Source: Blastocatellia bacterium
GTDB lineage: Bacteria > Acidobacteriota > Blastocatellia > Pyrinomonadales > Pyrinomonadaceae
Direction of reading: 5' to 3'
DNA length: 64,000 nucleotides
Assembly: GCA_013697915.1 (NCBI GenBank)
Contig: JACCVY010000041.1
Span: forward strand, 1-64,000
Shown here one piece after another: positions 16,736-24,648 of the stretch; within the stretch, counting starts at the first letter, position 1; each line of letters begins with the position of its first letter. Position numbers and translations under genes: made by a program. The notes below the pieces were generated by a model. That model was not told the DNA's origin and made no database searches. It saw only the letters and a list, made by a program, of their open reading frames with translations.

Positions 16736-16790
16736 CACGGACTTCAGTCTGTGCCCTTGAAGGAATACACAGACTAAAGTCTGTGCCACT
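16734..16790. repeat. Palindrome between pentamer genes 1 and 2 (GCACAGACT family)
   Basis: GCACGGACTTCAGTCTGTGC is followed after about 15 nt by CACAGACTAAAGTCTGTGC. Each half is itself palindromic and the two are related. The first overlaps the stop codon of the gene before it. Confidence 0.75.
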
Positions 16791-16795
16791 AAGAC

Positions 16796-17110
16796 ATGCA
16801 GCTCGCACGCGTCATCGGCACTGTGGTAGCAACCGTCAAGAACGAAGCGCTTGAAGGTCGCAAGCTGCTGGTCGTGCAAACCTTGAATAAAGATCTGCAG
16901 CCTAATGGAAAGCCGATGGTGGCGATTGACGCGGTTGGCGCCGGCGTTGGCGAGTTGGTCTTTTGGTGCCGCGGCAAAGAAGCCAGCTTTCCTTTCAAAC
17001 GGGAAGATACGCCCACCGATTGTACGATCATAGGCATTGTCGATTCGGATGCGCACGTAACTAACGGCTCGACCAAGTCGGCCAGACAGGTGATGGATGA
17101 TTCTCGCTAA
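16796..17110 (+). CDS. Microcompartment pentameric shell protein (EutN/CcmL family), copy 2
   Basis: This 104-residue EutN/CcmL protein reads MQLARVIGTVVATVKNEALEG, MVAIDAVGAGVGELVFWCRGKEA and DCTIIGIVDSDAHV. It is slightly longer than its two neighbours at the C-terminus. Having three different pentamer proteins suggests distinct vertices or mixed assembly. It follows copy 1 after a short palindrome and its end overlaps copy 3 by 14 nt. Confidence 0.94.
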   Translation: MQLARVIGTVVATVKNEALEGRKLLVVQTLNKDLQPNGKPMVAIDAVGAGVGELVFWCRGKEASFPFKREDTPTDCTIIGIVDSDAHVTNGSTKSARQVMDDSR

Positions 17111-17369
17111 AGTCGTTGGCAACGTTGTCGCTTCGCAAAAAAACCAGCGCTACGAAAACGCGCGGATAATGCTTTGCCAGCAGATAACGCCCGAAGGCGA
17201 AGAAACGGCATACACCGTCCTGGCGCTCGACTCGGTTGATTCGGGAGTTGGCGATACGGTTTTGATAGTGCAGGAAGGTTGGGGCGCTTCGACTGCCGCG
17301 ACCGGAAAGCCGCAAGCCGCGATTGATTCGGCGATCGTCGGAGTCGTCGATCGCATCGATTTGGCGTAA
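17097..17369 (+). CDS. Microcompartment pentameric shell protein (EutN/CcmL family), copy 3
   Basis: The 90-residue protein begins MILAKVVGNVVASQKNQRYE and carries VLALDSVDSGVGDTVLIVQEG and DSAIVGVVDRIDLA, standard for the vertex pentamer. It overlaps copy 2, indicating translational coupling. Its stop codon starts the TAAAGCAAACTGTT palindrome also found after ruvA and murC. Confidence 0.95.
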   Translation: MILAKVVGNVVASQKNQRYENARIMLCQQITPEGEETAYTVLALDSVDSGVGDTVLIVQEGWGASTAATGKPQAAIDSAIVGVVDRIDLA

Positions 17370-17387
17370 AGCAAACTGTTAGTTTGC
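17367..17387. repeat. GCAAACT..GTTTGC palindrome at the stop of pentamer gene 3
   Basis: The stop TAA at 17367..17369 is followed by AGCAAACTGTTAGTTTGC. The 17-bp palindrome spans 17371..17387. The sequence from the stop codon on is the same as after ruvA and nearly the same as after murC. Confidence 0.8.
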
Positions 17388-17429
17388 GATGTTGAAGATA
17401 CAAGGCCGCAATTCCTGTCATACAACAAG

Positions 17430-17864
17430 ATGTCCACCGAACAAGATCAAGCTCGCGAAATTGCCGAACGAATCGCTCGCCGCGTTTCGGGCGAGAGCTC
17501 GCCATCAATTCGTCCGCAACAAAGCGGCGAAGTGAGTTCAGAACTCGCTGCCGTGCGTGCCGGCCTCAGTGAATTGCAAAGAAAAATTTCGCAGTTGGAA
17601 GCGAAGATAACAACGACACAGTCACGGGAACCTGTCGCAGCTCGATCGTTTCCATCCGCCGCGCCAGCGGCGCCTACAACCCACTCACCCTGGTTGGCGG
17701 GCATCAACAGTTCCTATTCGCATCCGAGTCAGGAGAAATTCGGCGTTGAAGAAGCTACCGTTTCCGAACTGGTAGATTTTTTCGAAAAAGAAAAGATCTG
17801 CAGCGTCGAGCCGGGTGGTAAACCTTGCGACCATTGCGCGATGTGCAGCTCGCGCGGTTTTTAG
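17430..17864 (+). CDS. Unrecognised microcompartment-associated Cys-rich protein
   Basis: No family was recognised. The 144-residue protein starts with an amphipathic helix (about 5-20, QDQAREIAERIARRVSG) that resembles the targeting helices of microcompartment cargo, followed by a coiled-coil-like stretch (about 35-62) and an A/P-rich linker. A short helix VSELVDFFEKEKI then leads into a Cys cluster: C124, C133, C136, C139 (PCDHCAMC) at the very end. The spacing could hold zinc or an iron-sulphur cluster. It is the last gene of the shell cluster, 60 nt after pentamer 3. It may be a cargo adaptor or redox component. Confidence 0.75.
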   Translation: MSTEQDQAREIAERIARRVSGESSPSIRPQQSGEVSSELAAVRAGLSELQRKISQLEAKITTTQSREPVAARSFPSAAPAAPTTHSPWLAGINSSYSHPSQEKFGVEEATVSELVDFFEKEKICSVEPGGKPCDHCAMCSSRGF

Positions 17865-17999
17865 CTGTCGCTAAATTCAGTTTCGTCCTCCCCGAACGCA
17901 AAGTTTTTCCAGCGACATTCGTAACTAAAGAGCTACCTTAACTAAAGAGCTACGATTAGTCGCCCCTCAGCAGGTTTTCGCTACTCGTCCCAGTGGTCG

Positions 18000-18266
18000 T
18001 TATGCAAGAAGTTCTTGGCTCAATAAATCAAAAGTGACTGTTACTCCGCCAAGAGTCATGTGGAGTTGACTTCCGTTATAAGGCCTATCAAGTTCGTAAG
18101 TGGCCTCGAGGAGGGACGTGCCGTCGGATCGATTTATCGTGCTGTCGTGTTTTTTCAAGCACTTCCACCAATGCTCGACCACAAGCCGGTAACTGCTTTG
18201 GATGTTGTGGACCCGGGTGCCGCTGCATTCCGAACCCGTTTGGTGGTCCGATGTATGCTCAACCAT
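18000..18266 (-). CDS. Uncertain small ORF
   Basis: The gap 17865..18412 holds no clear gene. The best candidate is this 88-residue minus-strand frame, whose C-terminal half (LLEATYELDRPYNGSQLHMTLGGVTVTF) has a protein-like composition. A plus-strand frame overlaps it and looks less natural. No ribosome-binding site or family is apparent, so it may be a fragment of a lost gene. Confidence 0.3.
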   Translation of the reverse strand: MVEHTSDHQTGSECSGTRVHNIQSSYRLVVEHWWKCLKKHDSTINRSDGTSLLEATYELDRPYNGSQLHMTLGGVTVTFDLLSQELLA

Positions 18267-18412
18267 GTGCCACCCATGATCAATGTACTAGACAAACCGG
18301 CAATCCCTTTAATAGACCTTGTTTACCTTCTTTGGCTGCGTCGATTGTCTATGTGTGGTCGACGTTCAAGAGAGCGTACGTGCTTTGATCGAAACGATGA
18401 TAGGAGAAAGTT

Positions 18413-18787
18413 TTGAGAGCTACAGCAGTTGCAATAACTCTTGGGCTAGTTCTCGTATTGGTCACTCCCACGCTATTCGGGCTGGTTCCGGGTCCTTATT
18501 CTCGATTGTATATGCCGCTCATGATTGGCACCTACGGTATTAGTGGAATCGCCTTGGGTTTTGTGTGGCCTGAAAGAGGTTGGCGTTTGGGCCTGTGGTT
18601 AGGTCTTTTCTGGGTGGTTTTGCTCTTAATCGCTCTGCTCTTCTCCGATCCGGTGCCATGGAATCTCCGGCTGGTTATCAAGGATCTCATCGATTATTCG
18701 TTGATAGTAATCGCTGGTCCTCTCGGAGGGGCAGTAGGTGCAATTATCAGCCGGCGCCGAATGGTCGACGCATCCCGTCGATCCTAA
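18413..18787 (+). CDS. Small integral membrane protein
   Basis: The frame starts with TTG at 18413, preceded by a good GGAGAAAG at about 5 nt, and encodes 124 residues with four hydrophobic stretches (about 5-25, 35-52, 58-77 and 91-112) and a basic C-terminus (SRRRMVDASRRS). No family was recognised. The clear ribosome-binding site and membrane pattern argue that it is real. It is followed 50 nt later by a secreted-protein gene on the same strand. Confidence 0.65.
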   Translation: MRATAVAITLGLVLVLVTPTLFGLVPGPYSRLYMPLMIGTYGISGIALGFVWPERGWRLGLWLGLFWVVLLLIALLFSDPVPWNLRLVIKDLIDYSLIVIAGPLGGAVGAIISRRRMVDASRRS

Positions 18788-18836
18788 ACCCTAGAGAAGA
18801 GTTCAGCCCTTCGCTTCAGCAATAGAGGAGGATTTG

Positions 18837-19403
18837 ATGAAAAGAATACGCTACATAGCAACTGCATTCGTAGTAGTTAGTTTGTTCGTTCTACTGGCGC
18901 GTCTAGGGACAAACGGTCAAGCGCAGTCGGCAACACCCGCTGCGGGCGCGAATGTTATCGTCAGAGTGCCTTCGCCCAAAGAGCCTGTGGAAATAACAAA
19001 GTTACTGGTCACAGGTAATCAAGTCATTTCCAACATCCCTTTTGTGGGAGATGAGAACTGGGTAAACGCTCTCTCTTGTGAGGTCAAGAATACCAGCGGC
19101 AAGACCATAACCGAGTTGCGGATGAGCGTCAGCTTTGAAGCCAATAGCGATAAGCATCGCAGGATTCACATTCCGCTCATCTACTCCGCAGCCGTACAGC
19201 CTAATCGAAGCGTGCAGGTGTCGGCGCCGACGGCCAGTGTCGCGTCATTACGGGACTTGCTGGCTAAACAAGGGGCGGCAGCAAATTTCAGGAAGGGAGA
19301 GTTACGCCTTCAGATCGCAAAGTTCGAAGACGGTTCGATATGGGTAAAAGGCGTAACCCTTGGCTCTCCGGACCCCCGTACTGGCAGACGTAAACGCATG
19401 TAG
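18837..19403 (+). CDS. Secreted protein of unknown function
   Basis: At 188 residues it starts with a signal peptide (KRIRYIATAFVVVSLFVLLARLG) cut around residue 30. The body is beta-rich, with EVKNTSGKTITELRMSVSFEAN resembling immunoglobulin-like surface proteins and a basic end (GRRKRM). ATG 18837 has GAGGAGG six nt upstream. A strong hairpin terminator follows. No catalytic motif is visible; function is unknown. Confidence 0.75.
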   Translation: MKRIRYIATAFVVVSLFVLLARLGTNGQAQSATPAAGANVIVRVPSPKEPVEITKLLVTGNQVISNIPFVGDENWVNALSCEVKNTSGKTITELRMSVSFEANSDKHRRIHIPLIYSAAVQPNRSVQVSAPTASVASLRDLLAKQGAAANFRKGELRLQIAKFEDGSIWVKGVTLGSPDPRTGRRKRM

Positions 19404-19411
19404 TAATAAGT

Positions 19412-19439
19412 AAAGAGGCCGCTGAACAGCGGCCTCTTT
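19412..19439 (+). terminator. Hairpin terminator after the secreted-protein gene
   Basis: AAAGAGGCCGCT pairs perfectly with AGCGGCCTCTTT around a GAAC loop, 9 nt after the stop codon. There is only a short T run, so it may work in both directions between this gene and the convergent lemA. Confidence 0.75.
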
Positions 19440-19484
19440 GGCATTGGCTAAGACCGGGCCAAATTAAATGTCGGTCGCGAATAA

Positions 19485-20123
19485 CTACTTCGTCGGTGCT
19501 GGGCTTTGATTTGGTCGCAGGCTGTTCGAATCAATCTTCGGAACTTGCGTCGCGCCTTCTTCAGCCTTGAAGTACGGCTCCTCTTTGAAACCAAAAAGTT
19601 TTGCTGAGATAACCGTCGGGAATTTTGCGCGGGTGGTGTTGTAGTCCTGCACAGCTTCGTTGTAATCCTTGCGCGCGGTGGCGATGCGATTCTCGGTTCC
19701 CACGACTTCGTCCTGCGCCTTCAAAAAATTCTCGTTTGATTTCAACTGCGGGTAGTTTTCCTGCAACACGAGCAATCGGCCGATGGTCCCGCCGAAACTG
19801 TTCGCCGCATCGATCACAGCCTGTTTTTGTTCCGGAGTCTTGTCGCCGCCTTCACCCTGCGGCGCCTGTTGCGTGGCATTCAGCAGTTTGGATCGCGCCT
19901 CGGCAATCTTGCCAAACACTTCCTGTTCCTGAACGCCTGCGAGTTTCGCAGTCTCAATCAAATTGTTCAGCAAGTCACTGCGCCGCTGTAGCTGAGTCTC
20001 TACGTTGGCCCACTTGCCCTTCACGTTTTCATGCTTCGTTGTCAGCGTGTTGTAGCTGCAGCCGCTGGCGGTGGCCGCAACAAAAACAACCAAAGCGAGT
20101 AACCAAAGTCTTCGTTGAGTCAT
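19485..20123 (-). CDS. LemA-family lipoprotein
   Basis: The 212-residue protein has a lipoprotein signal with Cys at about 22 (VAATASGCSYN) and a long helical LemA domain: WANVETQLQRRSDLLNNLIETAK, LLVLQENYPQLKSNENFL and VQDYNTTRAKFP. LemA proteins are membrane-attached helical bundles of uncertain role, often encoded beside TPM-domain proteins. Here a TPM gene lies two genes upstream on the same strand with a nucleotidyltransferase between. Confidence 0.93.
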   Translation of the reverse strand: MTQRRLWLLALVVFVAATASGCSYNTLTTKHENVKGKWANVETQLQRRSDLLNNLIETAKLAGVQEQEVFGKIAEARSKLLNATQQAPQGEGGDKTPEQKQAVIDAANSFGGTIGRLLVLQENYPQLKSNENFLKAQDEVVGTENRIATARKDYNEAVQDYNTTRAKFPTVISAKLFGFKEEPYFKAEEGATQVPKIDSNSLRPNQSPAPTK

Positions 20124-20124
20124 T

Positions 20125-20868
20125 TCAGTCTCCTGATCGTACGTTATCGAATTCGTCTACTATCTGGATGACGCGATCGATTTGTGCCAGGTAAGCGCCG
20201 AAAATATCGTTCGCTTCTTTTTCAGTTAGGGGCAAATAATCACTCGCGCGAAAGGCAAAAATCTTTTCGAAAGGTTCCGGGTCAAGCTGGAAACGCCGCG
20301 CAGTAGCGCGAACGCAATCAGGTTTCGCGACCGGCGCGTCTTCGCCGTGCAACATCAACACCGCGCGAAACAACGCTGCAAAGCTGGCTAGGCTATCGCT
20401 CATTAAACTGCACAACTTCTCAATTGAAACTGACGCCGGAATGTACAGCCGGCGAAGCTGAATCAGTTTGCTGCGCAGCTCATATTCCGTTTGGTGTCGC
20501 AGATTCGCATCCGACAACTTCACAAACTCAAACGGATCCTTGCCGTAAAGCACAACGCGCGCCTTGGCCATCTGATGAAACTCAATTGGAAATACGTCGG
20601 CTGCGTCTGACAGTTCCTCAGTAGTGAAATAAACCGGGAGCGGATGACCGAGCCGCTGCCATTCGCGCATGGGCGCCTGGGCCAATCGGAGGTCTTCCGG
20701 AGTAATGCGATTGAGAGTTATCAGCAGGTTGTAGTCAGAACGCAGCTCGACATGGTCACCCGCGGCCGCTGATCCGTACAGCACAACAGAAGCGAGGTTG
20801 TCGCCATGCGTTGCGTGCATATCTCCGATGAGACCGTTTAGTGCTTCCTGGATAACTTTCTTGGCCAT
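20125..20868 (-). CDS. Nucleotidyltransferase-fold protein, possibly inactive
   Basis: The protein (247 residues from ATG 20868) has an N-terminal nucleotidyltransferase motif, VVLYGSAAAGDHVELRSDYNLLI. In active enzymes the motif reads GS...D-x-D, but here the second acidic residue is Asn (S-D-Y-N), so catalysis is doubtful. The rest is helical. The open frame continues upstream in Arg/Trp-rich sequence, which is the antisense of the Gly-rich TPM tail and not coding. It is 1 nt from lemA and about 75 nt from the TPM gene, so the three are likely co-transcribed. Confidence 0.8.
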   Translation of the reverse strand: MAKKVIQEALNGLIGDMHATHGDNLASVVLYGSAAAGDHVELRSDYNLLITLNRITPEDLRLAQAPMREWQRLGHPLPVYFTTEELSDAADVFPIEFHQMAKARVVLYGKDPFEFVKLSDANLRHQTEYELRSKLIQLRRLYIPASVSIEKLCSLMSDSLASFAALFRAVLMLHGEDAPVAKPDCVRATARRFQLDPEPFEKIFAFRASDYLPLTEKEANDIFGAYLAQIDRVIQIVDEFDNVRSGD

Positions 20869-20910
20869 CGCTTTGGTCTTGATACTATCAGAAATTCCCA
20901 GCCAGAAGAG

Positions 20911-20928
20911 ACAGGCAGCAATGCCTGT
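20911..20928. repeat. Short palindrome between tpm and nucleotidyltransferase genes
   Basis: ACAGGCA and TGCCTGT are separated by four bases. It lies in the 74-nt gap of the operon and may modulate RNA stability. It is similar in style to the other intergenic palindromes of the window. Confidence 0.5.
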
Positions 20929-20942
20929 TTTACAAGACGCAT

Positions 20943-21836
20943 TTACCAGCCACCGCCAGCGCCACCGCCTCCGAAACTTCCGCCGCCGCCAAAGCCGCCG
21001 CCGAAACCACCACCTCCGCCGCCAAAACCGCCGCCGCCCCAACCGCTGCTCGATCCACCCCAGCCACCGCGACTGCCGCTATTAAGCAGCGAACCCAACA
21101 GAAACATATTGAGACAGCCGCCGCCGCCTCTACCGCCCTTTCGCAACGATGACAAGACCAGCGCGATAACGAACAGGATGATGATCAAGGTGCAGCATGA
21201 AGAAGAAAGTCCCCCAGGCCGCGAACTGGTGGCCGGCTGGGCGGGTGCCTCGCGATAGGCATACCGCTGATCAATGCCCTCGATGTTGAAGCCACGCTTT
21301 TCAGCCAACGTAGCAACATAGGTTTGAATTGTGTCGTAGATTCCCTGGCCATAATTCCCCTTTTTGAATTGGGGCACCAACCGCGTGCGCTGAATCTCGC
21401 CTACGAGTCCGTCGTTAAGATCGCCCTCAAGATGATCGCTGACCTGGGTAAAGTACTTCCGATCCTTAATCGCGACCACGAGCAGAAACCCGTTTTTCTC
21501 TCCGCCTTTAGAGCCAATTCCCCAACCGCGCGCAATCGCTAGGGAGTAATCGAAAATATCCTGATCGCCGGTAGTGTCGACGGTAACAACCGCGAACTCA
21601 ATATTCGCACGCTGTTTTAGGTTTACGTAGATCGATTCCAGCTTTTGCCTGGTCTCAGCATCAATGACGTTGGCGTAGTCGACGATGGGAGTAAAAGGCG
21701 TGGGCTGCGGGATCGGTGATTGCCCTTGTTGAGCTGTCGCTGCGCTCTGGAAAGTTAGCAGCAGGATCGCGCAGACGAGCGCGTGGAGAAATAGACCGCG
21801 CTGGGTAATGCAAGTTTTGTGGGGTCTCTTAATCAA
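20943..21836 (-). CDS. TPM-domain protein with Gly-rich C-terminus (YgcG-like)
   Basis: The 297-residue protein has a signal peptide (HALVCAILLLTFQSAATAQ) and a TPM domain at about 45-185 (FTPIVDYANVIDAETRQKLESIY, FLLVVAIKDRKYFTQVSDHLEG). A membrane segment follows near 210-230 (CTLIIILFVIALVLSS), then about 60 residues almost wholly Gly, Ser and Trp. TPM (YgcG) proteins occur with LemA and may act in envelope upkeep; some act as phosphatases. The Gly-rich tail is normal for the family but unusually long. Confidence 0.92.
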   Translation of the reverse strand: MIKRPHKTCITQRGLFLHALVCAILLLTFQSAATAQQGQSPIPQPTPFTPIVDYANVIDAETRQKLESIYVNLKQRANIEFAVVTVDTTGDQDIFDYSLAIARGWGIGSKGGEKNGFLLVVAIKDRKYFTQVSDHLEGDLNDGLVGEIQRTRLVPQFKKGNYGQGIYDTIQTYVATLAEKRGFNIEGIDQRYAYREAPAQPATSSRPGGLSSSCCTLIIILFVIALVLSSLRKGGRGGGGCLNMFLLGSLLNSGSRGGWGGSSSGWGGGGFGGGGGGFGGGFGGGGSFGGGGAGGGW

Positions 21837-21899
21837 TTATTAAGAACTAGCAGCTTGATACGAAGGCAAATGTGTTTTGAACGACCATGAAATCTGAAA

Positions 21900-22703
21900 C
21901 TATCCTTCAATCACCAGATGCAATAAATAGAAAAGCGCCACACCTACAAAAACGACAATGGAGACCATTGGGTTTCTTTCTTCTTTGTGATTCACCTCTG
22001 GAATCAGATCGCTTGCGGCGACGTAGAGAGTAACACCGGCGGAGAAGGGAAGCGCGTAACCCACAGCGCCGCTTATCCTTGTGTTCAATAACGCGACCGC
22101 GATAACTCCGGCCAGAGTTGCCGCGCCAATCGCTGCTGTCGCCCACAGTGCTATTCGCGACGAGCGCCCGGACGCAAGCATGATCGAGGCAACTGTAAAA
22201 CCTTCCGGCATCTTGTGCAGCAGGATGGCAATGAACACCAGCAAGCCAACGCGAAAGTTCACCAGGAACGCCGCAGCGATCGATACACCATCGAAGAAAG
22301 TATGAATCCAGAGGCCGCCAACCGCAGCATAGGCAGCCGAAGGGCGCATAAAAGATTCCGGATGAGTTTCCGCGCCGAAGTGAAAGTGTGGAGCGATGGT
22401 GTGTTCGAACAGTTGAATGACCAGATAACCGCCCAGGAGCAGGGTCATGGCGCCAATGATGGCTTCGGCCGCGGTCTTACCGCCGAGATTTTCAGTCCAA
22501 ATGCTAATCGTCTCGGGCACGATCTCGAGGAAGACGGCGGCGAGCATGAAGCCGGCGCCCAGCGCTACCAAATACTTTAGAAAGCGCTCGCCAAAGCGGT
22601 GCGCCCCTGATTTTATCAGCACAAAACCGCCGACAAGGTTTGCCGCCGCGGCCAGCAGGCCAAAGAAAAGAAGTGCGACAAATCCCCCGGAATCAAGATT
22701 CAT
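21900..22703 (-). CDS. ZIP-family metal transporter
   Basis: A 267-residue membrane protein with about eight hydrophobic segments and the ZIP signatures: FFDGVSIAAAF near 136 and HKMPEGFTVASIMLASG near 163 (His, Pro, Glu that bind metal). A cytoplasmic loop carries HFHFGAETHP. ZIP proteins bring zinc or other divalent metals into the cytoplasm. The metal is not readable from the sequence. It is divergent from the dcw cluster, with a 333-nt gap that carries the mraZ promoter. Confidence 0.93.
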   Translation of the reverse strand: MNLDSGGFVALLFFGLLAAAANLVGGFVLIKSGAHRFGERFLKYLVALGAGFMLAAVFLEIVPETISIWTENLGGKTAAEAIIGAMTLLLGGYLVIQLFEHTIAPHFHFGAETHPESFMRPSAAYAAVGGLWIHTFFDGVSIAAAFLVNFRVGLLVFIAILLHKMPEGFTVASIMLASGRSSRIALWATAAIGAATLAGVIAVALLNTRISGAVGYALPFSAGVTLYVAASDLIPEVNHKEERNPMVSIVVFVGVALFYLLHLVIEG

Positions 22704-22894
22704 TGTTTAGTTTGGATCGCGCTCGCTTCCTCCAAAACGGGCGCGCCAATATACATCAAGCCATGGCCAGCGGCTATGGACTACCACTTCGAGCGCACCC
22801 TCGACCGATACGCGAGGCCGACAACAGGCGAACAGTAACTTTGTCCGCGCGGGACCAAACACGCAAAAACTCATGTTTTTCGGGGATTTTAGTA

Positions 22895-22923
22895 TTGACA
22901 GCCAAAATGATGGAGCGTAGTAT
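22895..22923 (+). promoter_or_regulatory. Promoter of the dcw cluster
   Basis: TTGACA (22895..22900), exactly 17 nt, then TAGTAT (22918..22923), with the mraZ start about 115 nt downstream. This is the strongest sigma70-like site in the region. The MraZ boxes overlap the expected start of transcription. Confidence 0.75.
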
Positions 22924-22930
22924 CCGGCGC

Positions 22931-22959
22931 TGGGTGGTCAAAAGTGGTCGGAAGTGGGT
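22931..22959 (+). promoter_or_regulatory. MraZ operator (three 10-bp-spaced TGG boxes)
   Basis: TGGTC (22935), TGGTC (22945) and TGGGT (22955) are spaced by exactly 10 bp, with a further TGGG at 22931. MraZ is known to bind repeated TGGGN boxes with 5-nt spacers upstream of its own gene. The position just after the -10 fits autorepression of the cluster. Confidence 0.7.
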
Positions 22960-23036
22960 CCAACCTCGTAGCGAACCGATCATTAGTTTACTTTTCCTGA
23001 AACGGCCACCCGCCAAACTATTGATCGGTCAACTCT

Positions 23037-23477
23037 ATGTTGCGGGGAAACTACACGGCCCGGATAGACGCCAAGGGTCGGCTAAAGGTGCCGACGCCAT
23101 TTCGCCGGCTAATCGACGAAAAGCACGGCGGCGAATTCTACATAACTAGTCTTACCGGTGACAACGTTCGGATTTACCCCTTGCCGGAGTGGGAATCGAT
23201 AGAGCAGCGACTTTCGCTCTTACCGACGATGGACCCGGCCCGGCGCAAGTTCCTTGATAGAACGAACTACTACGGCCAGCAGGCCACGATTGACGGCCAG
23301 GGACGTTTGTTGATCCATCCGCTGCTGCGAAAAGCGGCTGGCGTGATGGGCGACGTTGCGGTGTTGGGTTATCTGACCTATCTAGAGGTTTGGGAGTTGG
23401 ATGTTTTCAAGGCGCGTTTGCTCGCGGATCCTTATACCGAAGATGACGAAGCGGCAATCGCGAAACTAGGGATCTAG
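23037..23477 (+). CDS. mraZ: Transcriptional regulator MraZ
   Basis: MraZ has two SpoVT/AbrB-like half repeats, each with a DxxGR motif: [16 protein letters not shown] near 9-24 and [19 protein letters not shown] near 83-100. It forms ring oligomers that bind TGGGN boxes ahead of its own operon and represses division/wall genes. The 146-residue length is usual. Its operator and promoter are visible about 75 and 115 nt upstream. It is the first gene of the dcw cluster. Its stop codon is followed at once by a word-repeat palindrome. Confidence 0.97.
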   Translation: MLRGNYTARIDAKGRLKVPTPFRRLIDEKHGGEFYITSLTGDNVRIYPLPEWESIEQRLSLLPTMDPARRKFLDRTNYYGQQATIDGQGRLLIHPLLRKAAGVMGDVAVLGYLTYLEVWELDVFKARLLADPYTEDDEAAIAKLGI

Positions 23478-23562
23478 TCAATGGTAAATGGTCAATGGTA
23501 AATGGACGATACGAGGTGACCAAACAATGGTCCATTCACTATTTACCATTCACCATTTACCA
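23478..23562. repeat. Word-repeat palindrome between mraZ and rsmH (GGTAAAT/GGTCAAT family)
   Basis: TCAATGGTAAATGGTCAATGG directly after the mraZ stop is matched by CCATTCACTATTTACCATTC and following bases at 23531..23562. The loop is about 25 nt. It resembles the other drifting-word hairpins. Confidence 0.85.
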
Positions 23563-23600
23563 GTTGAAAGTTCTTTGCACGAGATCACGGGGCGGTGGTG

Positions 23601-24563
23601 ATGGTTGCGCCCTTGGGGGGCAGGGGCGCGCCCCATCGCCCCGTGCTGCTTCGAGAAACGATTGAATTCCTCAAGCCTGAGCGCGGAGGTTTGTTTCTCG
23701 ACTGCACGGTGGGACTTGGTGGACACAGTGAAGCGATCCTTGAAACTTCAGAAGCAACTCGCGTAATCGGATTTGATCGCGACAGCGCAGCACTTGATGC
23801 GGCAACGCAGCGGCTGCTCCGCTTTGGTGATCGCTTCCAAGCCGTTCACGCCGACTTTCGCGACGTCGGTCGCGTGATGAAGGAACGCGGCGAAGAGCGA
23901 GCGGCGGGAGTTCTCGTCGACCTGGGTGTTTCATCGCTCCAGTTCGATTCCGAATCGCGCGGGTTTAGTTTTCGCTTTGATGCACCACTGGACATGCGCA
24001 TGGACGCAGCAGGCGATGAAGCCACGGCCGCCGAACTTTTGCTGCGACTCTCGGAAGAAGAAATAGCGCGAATCATTTTTGAGTACGGTGAAGAGCGGAA
24101 CTCGCGCCGCATCGCCAAATGGATCGTTGAACATCGCGAGCAAGGGACGCCGATATCCACCACCAAAGCACTGGCCGACTTGGTGGCACGCGCGGCCGGC
24201 AAACAAAAACACCAGCGCATTCATCCGGCAACGCGCACTTTCCAGGCATTACGCATAGCAGTCAACCGCGAGTTGGAAGAATTAGCTCCATTCGTTGAAG
24301 AAGTTATAGATCTTTTAGAAACCGACGGCCGCTTCGTTGTTATCAGTTTTCACTCCCTTGAAGACCGGATCATGAAGCACGAGTTGAGGCGGCTTTCGGG
24401 GCGGTGCCAGTGTCAGCACCGAACCGGAGTTTGCAACTGTGGAGCCCGACGCGCGGTTGAGTTGTTGACGAAACGTCCGGTGACGCCGGATGAATTTGAA
24501 ATAGAAGCGAATCCCCGGGCCCGCAGCGCCAAGCTGCGAGCTTGTCGCAAGCTGGCAGTTTAG
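23601..24563 (+). CDS. rsmH: 16S rRNA (cytosine1402-N4)-methyltransferase RsmH
   Basis: RsmH (MraW) methylates N4 of C1402 in 16S rRNA with SAM. The 320-residue protein has HRPVLLRETIEFL, the SAM loop LDCTVGLGGHSEAIL, GVLVDLGVSSLQFD and the C-terminal ISFHSLEDRIMKHEL. ATG 23601 is preceded by a G-rich site and two in-frame GTG codons. Second gene of the dcw cluster, as in many bacteria. Confidence 0.96.
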   Translation: MVAPLGGRGAPHRPVLLRETIEFLKPERGGLFLDCTVGLGGHSEAILETSEATRVIGFDRDSAALDAATQRLLRFGDRFQAVHADFRDVGRVMKERGEERAAGVLVDLGVSSLQFDSESRGFSFRFDAPLDMRMDAAGDEATAAELLLRLSEEEIARIIFEYGEERNSRRIAKWIVEHREQGTPISTTKALADLVARAAGKQKHQRIHPATRTFQALRIAVNRELEELAPFVEEVIDLLETDGRFVVISFHSLEDRIMKHELRRLSGRCQCQHRTGVCNCGARRAVELLTKRPVTPDEFEIEANPRARSAKLRACRKLAV

Positions 24564-24635
24564 TTTTGGAATTTTGACTTTGGGGCAGACTCAAATTTGA
24601 AACTTCAAATCTCAAAATAAAAACAATTTTGACCC
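24564..24635. repeat. Word-repeat sequence between rsmH and ftsL (TTTTGA/CTCAAAT family)
   Basis: TTTTGGAATTTTGACTTTGG is followed by CAAATTTGAAACTTCAAATC and CTCAAAATAAAAAC, variations on TTTGAAA and its complement. It is looser than the other examples and begins immediately after the rsmH stop codon. Confidence 0.55.
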
Positions 24636-24648
24636 GGAGTTCCCCGCA

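Noticed and set aside
18060-18416. Plus-strand frame of 118 codons opposite 18000..18266
   Set aside because: No ribosome-binding site or protein-like pattern; it ends in Arg-rich sequence typical of a shadow.
20869-21042. Arg/Trp-rich extension of the nucleotidyltransferase
   Set aside because: It is out-of-frame reading of the Gly-rich TPM tail.
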